The notes: generated by a model from the letters alone, not told the origin. 64,000 nucleotides of DNA from Methylococcaceae bacterium (GCA_030693065.1 JAUYBL010000010.1:124001-188000); one strand, 5' to 3'. Positions 17,321-26,194 are shown, counted from the first letter of the stretch. Translations and numbers: made by a program.

Positions 17321-18649
17321 TTAATTAAGCTCACTGACTTTGATTTGCTTAACACCGTCAATTTCAAAATCAGCATGCAGTCGATTGGCTACTGCTTTAA
17401 CTTCTTTTTTGTTTTTAAAAGGTCCGGCAACGACATGATAAGCGTTGTTGCCGTCAACCTTTCTAGCGGGAATCTGCGGGCCTTGGTGATTGAGCATAGC
17501 GGCCAATTGCTCCGCTTCAGTTTCTGAATTGTATGTTGCAACCAACATTGCCAGATCACTATCATCAAGCATATCGGCAACGGGCTGACCGTAGAATTTG
17601 TCGGGATGCGCAAGCAGTACCGCAGTTTTTGCAATCTCAGCGACATCAGGACTACTCACTAACACCGGAGTTGGTATACCGTCCGCACGTTCCACAACGC
17701 GATTAACCTTATCCCAATCAACGCTGACCTTATGTTGCTTGCTGATTTTACGTAACTCTTTTACGGCCTGTGCTTTCAATTTCGACTTACTGGCAGACCA
17801 ATTTTCCAGAGGATTGTTAGCTTCAAGATAAAGCATGCCATCTTGCCAGGCAGTCAAGTAAGGTTGATGAACAATCCGAACCGGGGTTCCTACTGAGGTT
17901 TTTTTAAACATGACTTCAATGTCTTCAGGATACATTTGTACGCAACCATGGCTTACCTGCATGCCAATACCATAAGGCTTGTTGGTGCCGTGGATTAGAT
18001 AACTAGGAATTGCCAAACGCATTGCAAATAATCCCAACGGATTATCCGGACCGGCACGCACGGCACTGGGTAGAGGTTGGCCTTTTTCTTCATGTTCGCG
18101 CTGAATTGATGGCGGCACATGCCAGGTAGGATTTGCAGTTTTGACTGCCACGCTGGTCAACCCCATCGGGGTATTCCAGCCATCTCGACCGATACCAACC
18201 GGGTAGGTAAAGACCTTATCGCGCTGTTTGGCTGGATAATAAAACATGCGCATATTGGCAAGATTCAGCACAATGCCTTTGCGCGGTGCATCCGGCAAGA
18301 TGAACTGCAATGGCAAAAACACCCGACTACCCGCTTTGGGCGTCCAAGCAGAAAGCCCAACGTTAGCATTGGTAATGTCGTTATAACCTAAGCCAAAATG
18401 CCGGGCGATATCGGACAGGGTATCGTTTTCGCGTGTTTCAATTGCCCCCACTTCACCGATCATCTCTTGATCAGCCGATAGATCAAACTCGTGTTTAGCA
18501 ATATCTGTTTGCAGCTGAGGTTTGGGCACCTCCACGACTGATTGCTCATCATCAGCGGGGAAAAGTCCTGTAAATGTTTGACAGCCAGTCAACAGCGACA
18601 AAGCGCTGAACAGGATAAGTAATGAAAGGGATTTGCTAACAATGGACAT
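17321..18649 (-). CDS. L,D-transpeptidase lipoprotein with LysM and SPOR domains
   Basis: A 442-residue lipoprotein: signal peptide with lipobox LLTGC (Cys23). A LysM domain (about 67-112; ENDTLSDIARHFGLGYNDI) is followed by the YkuD catalytic domain (about 122-262) with VSHGCVQMYPEDIE carrying the catalytic cysteine. The C-terminal SPOR domain (about 365-440) ends with the YHVVAGPFKNKKEVKAVANR block. YkuD enzymes cross-link peptidoglycan 3-3 or attach proteins to it; LysM and SPOR both bind peptidoglycan, SPOR preferring denuded glycan at division sites. The combination of both binding domains on an ErfK/YbiS-like enzyme is uncommon. The lipobox lacks Asp at +2 (Cys-Gln), favouring the outer membrane. 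Confidence 0.92.
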   Translation of the reverse strand: MSIVSKSLSLLILFSALSLLTGCQTFTGLFPADDEQSVVEVPKPQLQTDIAKHEFDLSADQEMIGEVGAIETRENDTLSDIARHFGLGYNDITNANVGLSAWTPKAGSRVFLPLQFILPDAPRKGIVLNLANMRMFYYPAKQRDKVFTYPVGIGRDGWNTPMGLTSVAVKTANPTWHVPPSIQREHEEKGQPLPSAVRAGPDNPLGLFAMRLAIPSYLIHGTNKPYGIGMQVSHGCVQMYPEDIEVMFKKTSVGTPVRIVHQPYLTAWQDGMLYLEANNPLENWSASKSKLKAQAVKELRKISKQHKVSVDWDKVNRVVERADGIPTPVLVSSPDVAEIAKTAVLLAHPDKFYGQPVADMLDDSDLAMLVATYNSETEAEQLAAMLNHQGPQIPARKVDGNNAYHVVAGPFKNKKEVKAVANRLHADFEIDGVKQIKVSELN

Positions 18650-18811
18650 ATTTAATTGTTCTTATCTCAATTGTGAATCAACAGCGCTTAAGTCAACTGC
18701 GCCGGAGCCGCTTATAGTTCAAATTGGCTGCATGATATTGGCATAATGACAAAAAAAGTCTGGCATGTGTCACAATTTTGTAACAAAAATAATATAAGAG
18801 GACAAAGATAA

Positions 18812-20185
18812 TTATTGTTCAGCTGCTATTTTATAACGTTGCTTGGCAATTTCGCTCTCACGGGAGTGGCTCAGCATCGGAGCTGGATAATCACAAACAA
18901 CTTGTCTTTTATCCCATTGATGAATGTTTTTCGCTGAAACCTGGCTCAGCTCCGGCAACCAGCGAGCAATATATTGGCAATCGGGATCGAATTTTTCCTG
19001 CTGCCGCCAAGGATTGAAAATACGAAAATACGGCTGGGCATCGCACCCTGTGGATGCCGCCCACTGCCAATTGCCGTTGTTGACGCAAGGATCATAATCA
19101 ACCAGATGCTGGGCAAAATAACGCTCGCCCCAGCGCCAGTTGATATGCAAATCTTTCACTAAAAATGACGCCACAATCATCCGCACTCGATTGTGCATAA
19201 AACCGGTAGCATTTAACTCGCGCATGCCGGCATCGACAATAGGAAAACCGGTTTTTCCTTCGCACCAGGCTTGAAAATATTCCAGGTTATTATCCCATTG
19301 CACCCTTGCAAACTTTTCCACGAAAGCGTGGCCGAACACTTGCGGAAAGTGATAAGCAATATGGCTAAAAAAATCTCGCCAGTACAATTGCCGCTGCAAT
19401 GGATTCTCAGCGCCTAATTGCTGAGTGATGGCGTAATAGGCTTCTCTAACCGAACAGGTACCGAATTTTAAGTGTGCCGACAATTTGCTGGTGGCGTCCT
19501 GAGCAGGAAAGTCGCGGGTATTTATGTAATCCGTGCATTGCTCAATTGCAGCCAATATCGCCAATGCCTGCACTCGCCCGCCCGGCATGACTTCTGGATT
19601 CATCGTCAACGGCACGACCGCAAACGGATCCGTCAGTTCTGTTGTTACGTTAAGAAAATGTTGACTGACAAGTGGTGCCGGTAATGACACCGGAAAGCGC
19701 CGGGCATTGTTGTAAAACGCGGTAAATACTTTGTACGGCGTGTGATCATTTTTTACGGCTTGCTCAGGTTCGTTAAGCAACGCATCTGGAAGACAATGCA
19801 ACACAATACCTAGCTCATTACATAATTCTGCCAAGGCATAATCACGGCGGCGACTGAAGGGCGTGTAGTCTCTATTAATAAATACAGCCTGGATATGATG
19901 TTTTGCAACAAGCTCTCTGATGACTTGTTCCGGCGTTTGCTGGTAAAGCGCCAAGCTACCGCCAACTGTTTGTAATTGCTGCTGTAAATCGCTGATCGAC
20001 TGCAACATAAACTGCAAGGCCGGTTTACTTTGGTAAGGATGCGATTCTATTTGTGCGGGATCAAAAATAAAACACGGCAATACTTGCTCGGAGAGCCTTA
20101 ATGCTTCGTTGAGTGCAGTGTTGTCATAAAGACGCAAATCGCGACGAAAAATAAATACAGAAACAGCGTAGTGACTCATCGACAA
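18812..20185 (-). CDS. phrB: Deoxyribodipyrimidine photolyase
   Basis: Cryptochrome/photolyase family, 457 residues. The N-terminal antenna-binding alpha/beta domain starts FIFRRDLRLYDNTAL; the C-terminal FAD domain includes FPIVDAGMRELNATGFMHNR and WASTGCDAQPYFRIFNPWRQ. The enzyme uses blue or near-UV light to split cyclobutane pyrimidine dimers. Two in-frame starts exist, ATG 20185 and ATG 20179. It lies 12 bp downstream of the DUF1499 gene on the same strand, so the pair should share the divergent promoter region 20636-20799. It belongs to the surrounding light-response cluster. Confidence 0.94.
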   Translation of the reverse strand: MSMSHYAVSVFIFRRDLRLYDNTALNEALRLSEQVLPCFIFDPAQIESHPYQSKPALQFMLQSISDLQQQLQTVGGSLALYQQTPEQVIRELVAKHHIQAVFINRDYTPFSRRRDYALAELCNELGIVLHCLPDALLNEPEQAVKNDHTPYKVFTAFYNNARRFPVSLPAPLVSQHFLNVTTELTDPFAVVPLTMNPEVMPGGRVQALAILAAIEQCTDYINTRDFPAQDATSKLSAHLKFGTCSVREAYYAITQQLGAENPLQRQLYWRDFFSHIAYHFPQVFGHAFVEKFARVQWDNNLEYFQAWCEGKTGFPIVDAGMRELNATGFMHNRVRMIVASFLVKDLHINWRWGERYFAQHLVDYDPCVNNGNWQWAASTGCDAQPYFRIFNPWRQQEKFDPDCQYIARWLPELSQVSAKNIHQWDKRQVVCDYPAPMLSHSRESEIAKQRYKIAAEQ

Positions 20186-20197
20186 ACCACTACCTGT

Positions 20198-20635
20198 TTA
20201 ATCTAAAACACCAGCTTGCTGTAACTGGGCGCGGAGGGCTTCTACCCGCTTGCGATTGACCCCAAAATCACTATAGCCGGTGCGCGATGCAGAGCGAATA
20301 TGAATCAGCTTGGCCTCCGTGTCCATAAGCACATCAATATCATCGACAAAACGAAAAATAAGACTGGTAGCAGTAGCGTGTAACGTGTTGTCCGCATCTA
20401 ACGTAATAACTGTTCTACTTTGGCGGAGCAGCGCATTTTTTAATGCCGTCCATACGTCATCAGGCTGGCCGGAAAATTTAAACGGCTCGATAAAATGTCC
20501 GGCATCGCTAGCTTGGCTGGAGACGCAATTAGGTGTTTCAGGACAGGGCAATAATCGTTTTTCTGCGGTCTCAGCAGTCGTAATGGTAAATGATAGAGTC
20601 ATGGCAATAATACATAGAAGAGGTTTGATGGACAT
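20198..20635 (-). CDS. DUF1499 family protein, exported
   Basis: A 145-residue protein with an N-terminal signal peptide (about residues 1-22, ending TAETAE) and the DUF1499 signature LLPCPETPNCVSSQ. The rest is a compact domain ending with DIDVLMD and RSASRTGYSDFGVNRKR, both typical of the family. Function is unknown. It is the first gene of a two-gene minus-strand unit with phrB and is divergent from the DUF523-DUF1722 gene. I see no catalytic motif. Confidence 0.85.
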   Translation of the reverse strand: MSIKPLLCIIAMTLSFTITTAETAEKRLLPCPETPNCVSSQASDAGHFIEPFKFSGQPDDVWTALKNALLRQSRTVITLDADNTLHATATSLIFRFVDDIDVLMDTEAKLIHIRSASRTGYSDFGVNRKRVEALRAQLQQAGVLD

Positions 20636-20672
20636 AATTGTTTAGTTTTCAGAGCCTTAAAAGCCCAACCAA

Positions 20673-20699
20673 TTTGACAGAAAATATCGCCGTGTCAAA
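20673..20699. promoter_or_regulatory. Inverted repeat in the phr divergent promoter region
   Basis: A perfect 7-bp inverted repeat, TTTGACA (20673-20679) and TGTCAAA (20693-20699), with a 13-bp spacer. Each arm contains a consensus -35 hexamer TTGACA, one facing each way, in the 164-bp gap between DUF1499-phrB and DUF523-SDR. A repressor binding here could control both units. The CarH-like regulator in this window is a natural candidate, but that is inference. Confidence 0.45.
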
Positions 20700-20799
20700 C
20701 TTTAAGCGATTTTCGCCCAACTGATTGCTGCTTGCCATATCTACTTTATTAATGGAATCAGCAAATCTTTCTTAACTATTTTAGCTCTAACTCAAGCCC

Positions 20800-21735
20800 A
20801 TGAAAAAAATCCCCATTGGTATCAGCAGCTGTCTACTCGGCCATAATGTCCGTTTCGATGGCGGCCATAAACGCGATGCATATATTGCCGGTACGCTCAG
20901 CGAATATTTTGAATTTCACCCGTTCTGCCCGGAAGTGGAAATTGGCTTAGGTACGCCGCGGCCGACTATTCATTTAGTAAAGATTGCTAACGAAATACGC
21001 TGCGTGGGCGTTAAAAATCCTGAGTTGGATGTCACCGAACGCTTGCGCGATCATGCCGACCAGCAAAAACATCTGCATGCCCAGTTGTGTGGCTATATCT
21101 TCAAAAAAGATTCACCCAGTTGCGGCATGGAACGCGTCAAAGTTTATGGCGGTGCGCAACCGCATCGCGAAGGTGTAGGCATGTACGCAGAGGTAATGAT
21201 GCGCAACAACCCGTTAATACCTATAGAAGACGAAGGCCGCTTAGGCGACGCCGGCTTGCGCGAGAACTTTATCCAGCGGGTATACATCTATTACCGCTGG
21301 CAATGTTTATTGGCAGAAGGCATCAGCCCGCGCAAACTGACCGAGTTTCATGCCCGCCATAAGCTCATCATCATGAGCCATGCCGACTATGCGCCATTAG
21401 GACAATTATTAGCCGGTGTCACTCCAGGCAATGTGTCAGAAATTGCCGATATTTACATCGCGCGACTGATGAAACTACTAAAAAAAGTCGCCTCACGTAA
21501 AAATCATGTCAACGTGCTGCAACACATTCAAGGCTATCTGAAAAAGGAATTGACCGCCGATGACAAGGCTGAAATGAGTGAATTGATAGAACGTTATCGT
21601 GACGGTGAAGTACCGCTGATTGTGCCTTTAACTTTACTGAAACATCACTTCCGTAAAGCCCCTGATCCGTATATTGAACAATCGTTCTATATGTCGCCGT
21701 ATCCGCAGGAACTGCAACTGATCAATCAACTGTAA
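20800..21735 (+). CDS. DUF523-DUF1722 fusion protein (TudS/YbgA-like)
   Basis: A 311-residue protein with an N-terminal DUF523 domain (about 1-150) and a C-terminal DUF1722/YbgA domain (about 190-305, including KNHVNVLQHIQGYLKK). DUF523 has three conserved cysteines, Cys11 (SSCLLG), Cys43 (FCPEVEIGL) and Cys108 (DSPSCGM), expected to hold a [4Fe-4S] cluster; TudS members of this domain remove sulfur from thiouracil. DUF1722 is often found next to photolyase genes in gammaproteobacteria, as here. The gene is divergent from DUF1499-phrB and 3 bp ahead of the SDR gene. The exact function of the fusion is not settled. Confidence 0.85.
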   Translation: MKKIPIGISSCLLGHNVRFDGGHKRDAYIAGTLSEYFEFHPFCPEVEIGLGTPRPTIHLVKIANEIRCVGVKNPELDVTERLRDHADQQKHLHAQLCGYIFKKDSPSCGMERVKVYGGAQPHREGVGMYAEVMMRNNPLIPIEDEGRLGDAGLRENFIQRVYIYYRWQCLLAEGISPRKLTEFHARHKLIIMSHADYAPLGQLLAGVTPGNVSEIADIYIARLMKLLKKVASRKNHVNVLQHIQGYLKKELTADDKAEMSELIERYRDGEVPLIVPLTLLKHHFRKAPDPYIEQSFYMSPYPQELQLINQL

Positions 21736-21738
21736 GCC

Positions 21739-22602
21739 ATGGCGAATATACTCATTATCGGCTGCGGCGCAATTGGCTCAACGCTCGCCAACCTGCTGGC
21801 CGCACAAGGTCACCAAGTTACCGGCCTGAAACGAAAGCCACCGGCTCAACCCGGCATCATAAATTATGTTGCCGCCGACATTACGCAAGCTGCAGACCTT
21901 GAAAAATTATCCTCAGAATTTGATGTCGTGTTTTTTATCCTGTCGGCAGGTAGTCGTAATGAACAAAGCTACCGCGATATTTACGATACCGGCTTACATA
22001 ATTTGCTCCGTTACTTTGACAAGCAAAACAGCAAGCCACGTTGGGTTTTTGTGTCATCCACCAGCGTTTACGGCCAAAACAACGGTGAGTGGGTCGATGA
22101 AAGATCACTCGCCCAACCAACCAATGGCACCAGCCTATGGATCAGACAAGCCGAACAAATCCTACAGCAGCTAAGTCCTAGAAACATTATTGTGCGCTTT
22201 TCTGGGATTTATGGACCGGGCCGGGAATATTTATTAAGAACGGCACAACAAGCACCACTAATTCAACAATCTCCGCCTTATTACACTAACCGCATTCATC
22301 AAGATGACTGTGTGGGCGTATTGGCATTTTTACTGGAGCAGCATTTAGCAGGTGCAGTATTGCAATCATGCTACCTGGCCAGTGACGATGATCCCGCGCC
22401 GATGTGGGACGTTATTGCCTGGCTAGCTGCTGCTATGAACTGCCCGCCGCCGCAAGTAAAACAGGTGCCCGATAACGCGCCGATGAACAAACGCTGTAAC
22501 AATCAACGTTTGAAATCATTGGGCTATCAATTTAAATATTCCAGCTATCGAGAAGGCTATCTGCCGCTGATACTCAACCGCAATCAAGCAATTGACATTT
22601 AG
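21739..22602 (+). CDS. NAD(P)-dependent extended SDR, YeeZ-like
   Basis: A 287-residue Rossmann-fold protein of the NAD-dependent epimerase/dehydratase family. The nucleotide-binding loop is IIGCGAIGSTLANLLA near the N-terminus; VFVSSTSVYGQNNGEWVDE carries the Ser and Tyr of the SDR active-site region, and VRFSGIYGPGREYL follows. The classic YxxxK is not obvious (SLWIRQAEQIL takes its place), so the catalytic activity is uncertain. The gene begins 3 bp after the DUF523-DUF1722 gene. SDR genes accompany photolyase genes in known light-induced and singlet-oxygen regulons. Confidence 0.8.
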   Translation: MANILIIGCGAIGSTLANLLAAQGHQVTGLKRKPPAQPGIINYVAADITQAADLEKLSSEFDVVFFILSAGSRNEQSYRDIYDTGLHNLLRYFDKQNSKPRWVFVSSTSVYGQNNGEWVDERSLAQPTNGTSLWIRQAEQILQQLSPRNIIVRFSGIYGPGREYLLRTAQQAPLIQQSPPYYTNRIHQDDCVGVLAFLLEQHLAGAVLQSCYLASDDDPAPMWDVIAWLAAAMNCPPPQVKQVPDNAPMNKRCNNQRLKSLGYQFKYSSYREGYLPLILNRNQAIDI

Positions 22603-22664
22603 CAATCAGTTAATTAATAAGCGTATGATTACAGCCACTCAAAACGCAGCTGATACTATTTGAG

Positions 22665-22708
22665 TTGACAGTTTCATATATAAATATAAGTTGGACTATT
22701 AGTTCAAC
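22665..22708 (+). promoter_or_regulatory. Candidate promoter and operator of the LOV-MsrPQ operon
   Basis: A -35-like TTGACA lies at 22665-22670, and an AT-rich stretch (CATATATAAATATAAG) provides possible -10 hexamers. A near-perfect inverted repeat, GTTGGAC (22690-22696) and GTTCAAC (22702-22708), follows at the expected transcription start. A strong ribosome-binding site, GGGAGGA, precedes the first gene. The regulator is unknown. Confidence 0.4.
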
Positions 22709-22723
22709 AATAGGGAGGACGTA

Positions 22724-23209
22724 ATGCAAATCAAATTTCCATTTGATTCATCAAAACCGGTTGTCGGCGAAGCGAGTGTTGAGATTAATAAATCAATTAA
22801 TGATGTTTTCTCTTATGTCGGTGAAAATTTCTTTAATAACTACCCTAACTGGGCAGTAGAGGTTATTAAATTTCAACCCTTAGATGGAGACAAAGTTTTC
22901 ATCGGCGCAAAAGCAAAACAAGTTCGCAAAGAAAGCGGAACGGAAATTGAATCAATATTTGAAATTACTGATTATAAGCCGACGATAAGACTTTGTTTTC
23001 AAGGAGTAAACACCAACTATAAACATAGTTATTTATTAGAAACCGGCGAAAATAACCAACCCACCAAATTAACTTTTCGCTTTGAACTATCAGAACTTGA
23101 AATTTTTATGCGCCCGTTTGAAAAAATGATACGAATTGCCATTGAAGACGGCGCAGAAAATACCGTTGAAAACATTAAAAATCTAATTGAAGTGGAAACC
23201 ATTCACTAA
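22724..23209 (+). CDS. SRPBCC-fold protein
   Basis: A 161-residue soluble protein whose pattern fits the SRPBCC (START/polyketide cyclase-like) fold: an opening beta strand with VGEASVEINKSINDVFSYV, central strands ending with PTIRLCFQG, and a long C-terminal helix (MIRIAIEDGAENTVENIKNLIE). Such proteins bind hydrophobic ligands in a cavity. The ATG at 22724 follows a strong GGGAGGA site. It is the first of five closely spaced plus-strand genes running to msrQ. The ligand is unknown; being in an operon with a LOV sensor and a lipid hydroxylase suggests a lipid or pigment. Confidence 0.7.
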   Translation: MQIKFPFDSSKPVVGEASVEINKSINDVFSYVGENFFNNYPNWAVEVIKFQPLDGDKVFIGAKAKQVRKESGTEIESIFEITDYKPTIRLCFQGVNTNYKHSYLLETGENNQPTKLTFRFELSELEIFMRPFEKMIRIAIEDGAENTVENIKNLIEVETIH

Positions 23210-23254
23210 ATTAATAGCAATTATTTTTTTTAAAAAAGATTATGGAGTTTAATT

Positions 23255-23713
23255 ATGGCTTTTTTTGTTGTAGATAAAGATAACGGTCTTATTCCCCAAG
23301 TTCTATCCGCCATCTTAGATGAATGTATTAACGGCATTACTTTATCAGACCCGGATTTAGAAGATTCACCCATTATTTATGCCAATAAATCATTCGAACG
23401 TTTAACTGGTTATAGCCAAGAAGAGATTATTGGCCGTAATTGCCGTTTTCTTCAAGGCGAAGATACCGAACAAGAGGCAAGGCATCAAATTGCCGAGGCT
23501 ATGAGTAAGCACGAAGCGGTTGAAGTTAATTTACGTAATTATAAAAAAGACGGTACTTTATTTTATAATCATTTAAAAATAGTACCTTTGTTCGACAGAA
23601 AGCAGCGTGTTCTTTACTACCTTGGCGTGCAGTACGATATAACTAAAGATATTAACGCTAAAAATGAGATAAAAACCTTAACTGAATTATTAAACGCAGT
23701 GCCAAAAAAGTAA
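23255..23713 (+). CDS. Short LOV photoreceptor (PAS/LOV domain protein)
   Basis: A 152-residue protein that is essentially a single LOV domain. The flavin-adduct motif GRNCRFLQG has the photoactive cysteine at Cys63, followed by NLRNYKKDGTLFYNHLKI, where two asparagines and the NYKKDG block contact the flavin ring, and GVQYDIT, which carries the conserved glutamine. A short C-terminal helix (about 130-150) is the only extension, as in the short LOV proteins of Pseudomonas putida. Such proteins sense blue light by a cysteinyl-FMN adduct and signal by dimer rearrangement; no output domain is fused. It lies 45 bp after the SRPBCC gene and 39 bp before the hydroxylase gene. Confidence 0.9.
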   Translation: MAFFVVDKDNGLIPQVLSAILDECINGITLSDPDLEDSPIIYANKSFERLTGYSQEEIIGRNCRFLQGEDTEQEARHQIAEAMSKHEAVEVNLRNYKKDGTLFYNHLKIVPLFDRKQRVLYYLGVQYDITKDINAKNEIKTLTELLNAVPKK

Positions 23714-23752
23714 TCCAGCGTTTATTTTTCACTTAAAATTGTAGGTAAGCTT

Positions 23753-24580
23753 ATGAATACAAATAATACTTCAAATAGTGGCGGCCTATTTTTTAATGAA
23801 GCCTTATTTGGTCTGGCTATTCTGGCTTTTATTTTGTTATTAGTTATTGAGAAAAAACATCCTTTCCGCCACTTTCCAGTCAAAATTTATAAAGATTCTT
23901 TTGTTACCAATACCACGGCCTTTTTAATTAATAATCTGATATTGACGGTACTTCGGGCCTCTTCATTATTTTTAGTCGCACAACAATTTGCATCTTATGG
24001 TTTATTAGGTGGCTTAGAAAACGGCCCTATAAAATGGCTACTTGCTTTCGCTTTGTTTGATTTGGCCATTTATGCTTGGCACGTTGCCAGCCATAAATAC
24101 GAGTGGCTGTGGCGCTTCCATAAAGTGCATCACAGCGACAAAGGCTTTAACGTCTCTACTGGCTTTCGCTTTCACGTTTTCGACCTATTGTTAGAAATAA
24201 TTTATAAGTGTGCGTTTGTTGTCGTCATTGGCGTCAATGCGTATTTAGTTCTTTCTATTGAAATAGTCGAACTGTTTTTTATAATGTTTCATCATGCCAA
24301 CATTCGCGTGCCTAATGAAGATATTATTTCAAAATTTTTTATAACTCCATCATTACACCGAACGCATCATTCAACCGCACGTAATGAACATGACAGTAAC
24401 TATGGCATTGTCTTATCGATATGGGATCAAATGTTCGGCACACGAAAAGAATTGATTCCTCAACATATTGGCCTGGATTTGATTGAGGCTGAAAATTATA
24501 TTCAGCTTTTTTCATTAGCTTTTATCACCGAAAGAAAAATAAAAGCTTTATTTGGTTGGATTCCGAAAGGAAAGAAATAG
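23753..24580 (+). CDS. Fatty-acid hydroxylase/sterol desaturase family membrane protein
   Basis: A 275-residue integral membrane di-iron oxygenase. Histidine clusters typical of the family are seen: WHVASH, RFHKVHH, MFHHANIRVP and LHRTHHS. About four transmembrane segments precede and separate them (18-36, 60-80, 95-115, 145-175). Members hydroxylate or desaturate lipids, sterols or carotenoids. The substrate here is unknown; operon context with LOV and MsrPQ suggests a membrane lipid change under light stress. Gaps are 39 bp upstream and 31 bp downstream. Confidence 0.88.
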   Translation: MNTNNTSNSGGLFFNEALFGLAILAFILLLVIEKKHPFRHFPVKIYKDSFVTNTTAFLINNLILTVLRASSLFLVAQQFASYGLLGGLENGPIKWLLAFALFDLAIYAWHVASHKYEWLWRFHKVHHSDKGFNVSTGFRFHVFDLLLEIIYKCAFVVVIGVNAYLVLSIEIVELFFIMFHHANIRVPNEDIISKFFITPSLHRTHHSTARNEHDSNYGIVLSIWDQMFGTRKELIPQHIGLDLIEAENYIQLFSLAFITERKIKALFGWIPKGKK

Positions 24581-24611
24581 TATTTTAACTATTTAAAATA
24601 TATCACCAAGT

Positions 24612-25568
24612 ATGATTATTAAAACTACAAAAGAGTTAGTTGCTAGTGAAATAACTGATATTTCGGTATTTAAACGGCGGCGGCAAATTATTAAAGCTGC
24701 ATTAGCAGCGATGGTTGCAGGTGAGTTTATTGCGCCAGCAATAGCCGCTAACAACAACTCGAATTGGGCGAATTTACCTAAGAGTAATTATGCGGATAAG
24801 TCATTAACACCGACACCTGCTGGGCTTATTAAAAATTATACTAACTATTATGAGTTTGCATTTAATAAACAAGACTCAACAGATTTAGCAAAAAATCTTC
24901 GCACCGATGCTTGGTCTGTAGAAATAACTGGCGAAGTGGAAAAACCAGGACATTATTATCTTGAGGACATTTTAAGTCAGCAGTCTCTTCAGGAATATAT
25001 CTACCGTTTTCGTTGTGTCGAAGCTTGGTCAATGGTTGTACCGTGGATTGGTTTTCCATTAGCCGACTTATTAAAGTCAGTACAGCCTTTGTCAACCGCC
25101 AGATTTGTAAAATTTACCTCTGTTTATCAACCTGACACTATGCCAAAACAAGCCAGTAACCAAATGCTGGAATGGCCGTATGTTGAAGGTTTACGTATTG
25201 ATGAAGCGATGCATCCTTTAACAATATTGGCCGTCGGGTTATATGGGGATATTCTGCCAAATCAAAATGGTGCGCCATTACGTTTGATTGTGCCCTGGAA
25301 GTACGGCTTTAAAAGTATTAAAGCCATTGTAAAAATTGAACTTTTAAAAAGGCCGCCGATTACCAGCTGGAATAGTTTTGCACCTAATGAATATGGCTTT
25401 TACGCAAATGTAAATCCCGACGTCGCTCATCCACGTTGGAGTCAAAACAGCGAACGTCAATTAGGTAGCACTTTTTTTACGCCACGTAGGCAAACAGAAT
25501 TATTTAATGGCTATGGCGAGCAAGTAGCGTCACTTTATAGTGAAATGAATTTAAGGCATTTTTTCTAA
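24612..25568 (+). CDS. msrP: Protein-methionine-sulfoxide reductase catalytic subunit MsrP
   Basis: Periplasmic molybdoenzyme (YedY family), 318 residues. The N-terminal twin-arginine signal is KRRRQIIKAALAAMVAG, cleaved near APAIAANN. The molybdenum-coordinating cysteine is Cys135 in FRCVEAWSMVVPW. The C-terminal block LIVPWKYGFKSIKAIVKIEL is typical. MsrP repairs oxidised methionine in periplasmic proteins using electrons from MsrQ. Its stop overlaps the msrQ start. It is the fourth gene of the LOV operon. Confidence 0.95.
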   Translation: MIIKTTKELVASEITDISVFKRRRQIIKAALAAMVAGEFIAPAIAANNNSNWANLPKSNYADKSLTPTPAGLIKNYTNYYEFAFNKQDSTDLAKNLRTDAWSVEITGEVEKPGHYYLEDILSQQSLQEYIYRFRCVEAWSMVVPWIGFPLADLLKSVQPLSTARFVKFTSVYQPDTMPKQASNQMLEWPYVEGLRIDEAMHPLTILAVGLYGDILPNQNGAPLRLIVPWKYGFKSIKAIVKIELLKRPPITSWNSFAPNEYGFYANVNPDVAHPRWSQNSERQLGSTFFTPRRQTELFNGYGEQVASLYSEMNLRHFF

Positions 25569-26188
25569 TGACTTATTTAATCAGCAGATTATGGACACTA
25601 TCAATTGTCGGATGTTTAATTCCATTTCTGTGGTTAATTGTTGATATTACTTTTGATAATTTAGGATCAAATCCGATCCAAGAATTACATATCCGCTTAG
25701 GTGATTGGTCATTGCGTTTTTTATGGATAACGCTGGCCATTACACCAATTCAAACCATTACCAAATGGCGCGGCATGACAGATTATCGGCAATTATTTGG
25801 CTTGTGCGCATTCTTTTATGCAACGCTACATGTGCTGGGTTATTTAGTTGTTGACCATTACTTTCAATGGCGAATTATTGGTATAGATATACTGGAAAGT
25901 TCTTATATTTGGTTTGGCATAATTGCTTATTTTATAACGTTGTTATTAGCTCTTTCATCGCCAAAATGGGCCAAAAAGCGTTTGGGCAAAACCTGGAAAA
26001 AATTGCATCGTTTTATTTATATTGCCGCTTGTGCAGCGATTATGCATTATTTCTGGCAACTGAAAGGCAATCTGGCCGACCCGTTATTTTATCTATTAGT
26101 CATTTTTATATTATTGGGTTTCCGAGGTTTAGTTTGGTTAAAGGATCGCCAATTAGCCCAACTAATGCTCCCCAAAAGTACCAAGTAA
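25568..26188 (+). CDS. msrQ: MsrQ, haem-binding membrane subunit of MsrPQ
   Basis: A 206-residue ferric-reductase-like membrane protein (YedZ) with about six transmembrane segments. Candidate haem-b histidines include those in ATLHVLGY, KLHRFIY and MHYFWQ. It passes electrons from the quinone pool or flavin reductases to MsrP. The ATG overlaps the msrP stop codon (TAATG), so the two are translationally coupled. It ends the five-gene run and converges with the BLUF gene 6 bp away. Confidence 0.94.
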   Translation: MTYLISRLWTLSIVGCLIPFLWLIVDITFDNLGSNPIQELHIRLGDWSLRFLWITLAITPIQTITKWRGMTDYRQLFGLCAFFYATLHVLGYLVVDHYFQWRIIGIDILESSYIWFGIIAYFITLLLALSSPKWAKKRLGKTWKKLHRFIYIAACAAIMHYFWQLKGNLADPLFYLLVIFILLGFRGLVWLKDRQLAQLMLPKSTK

Positions 26189-26194
26189 TACTCC

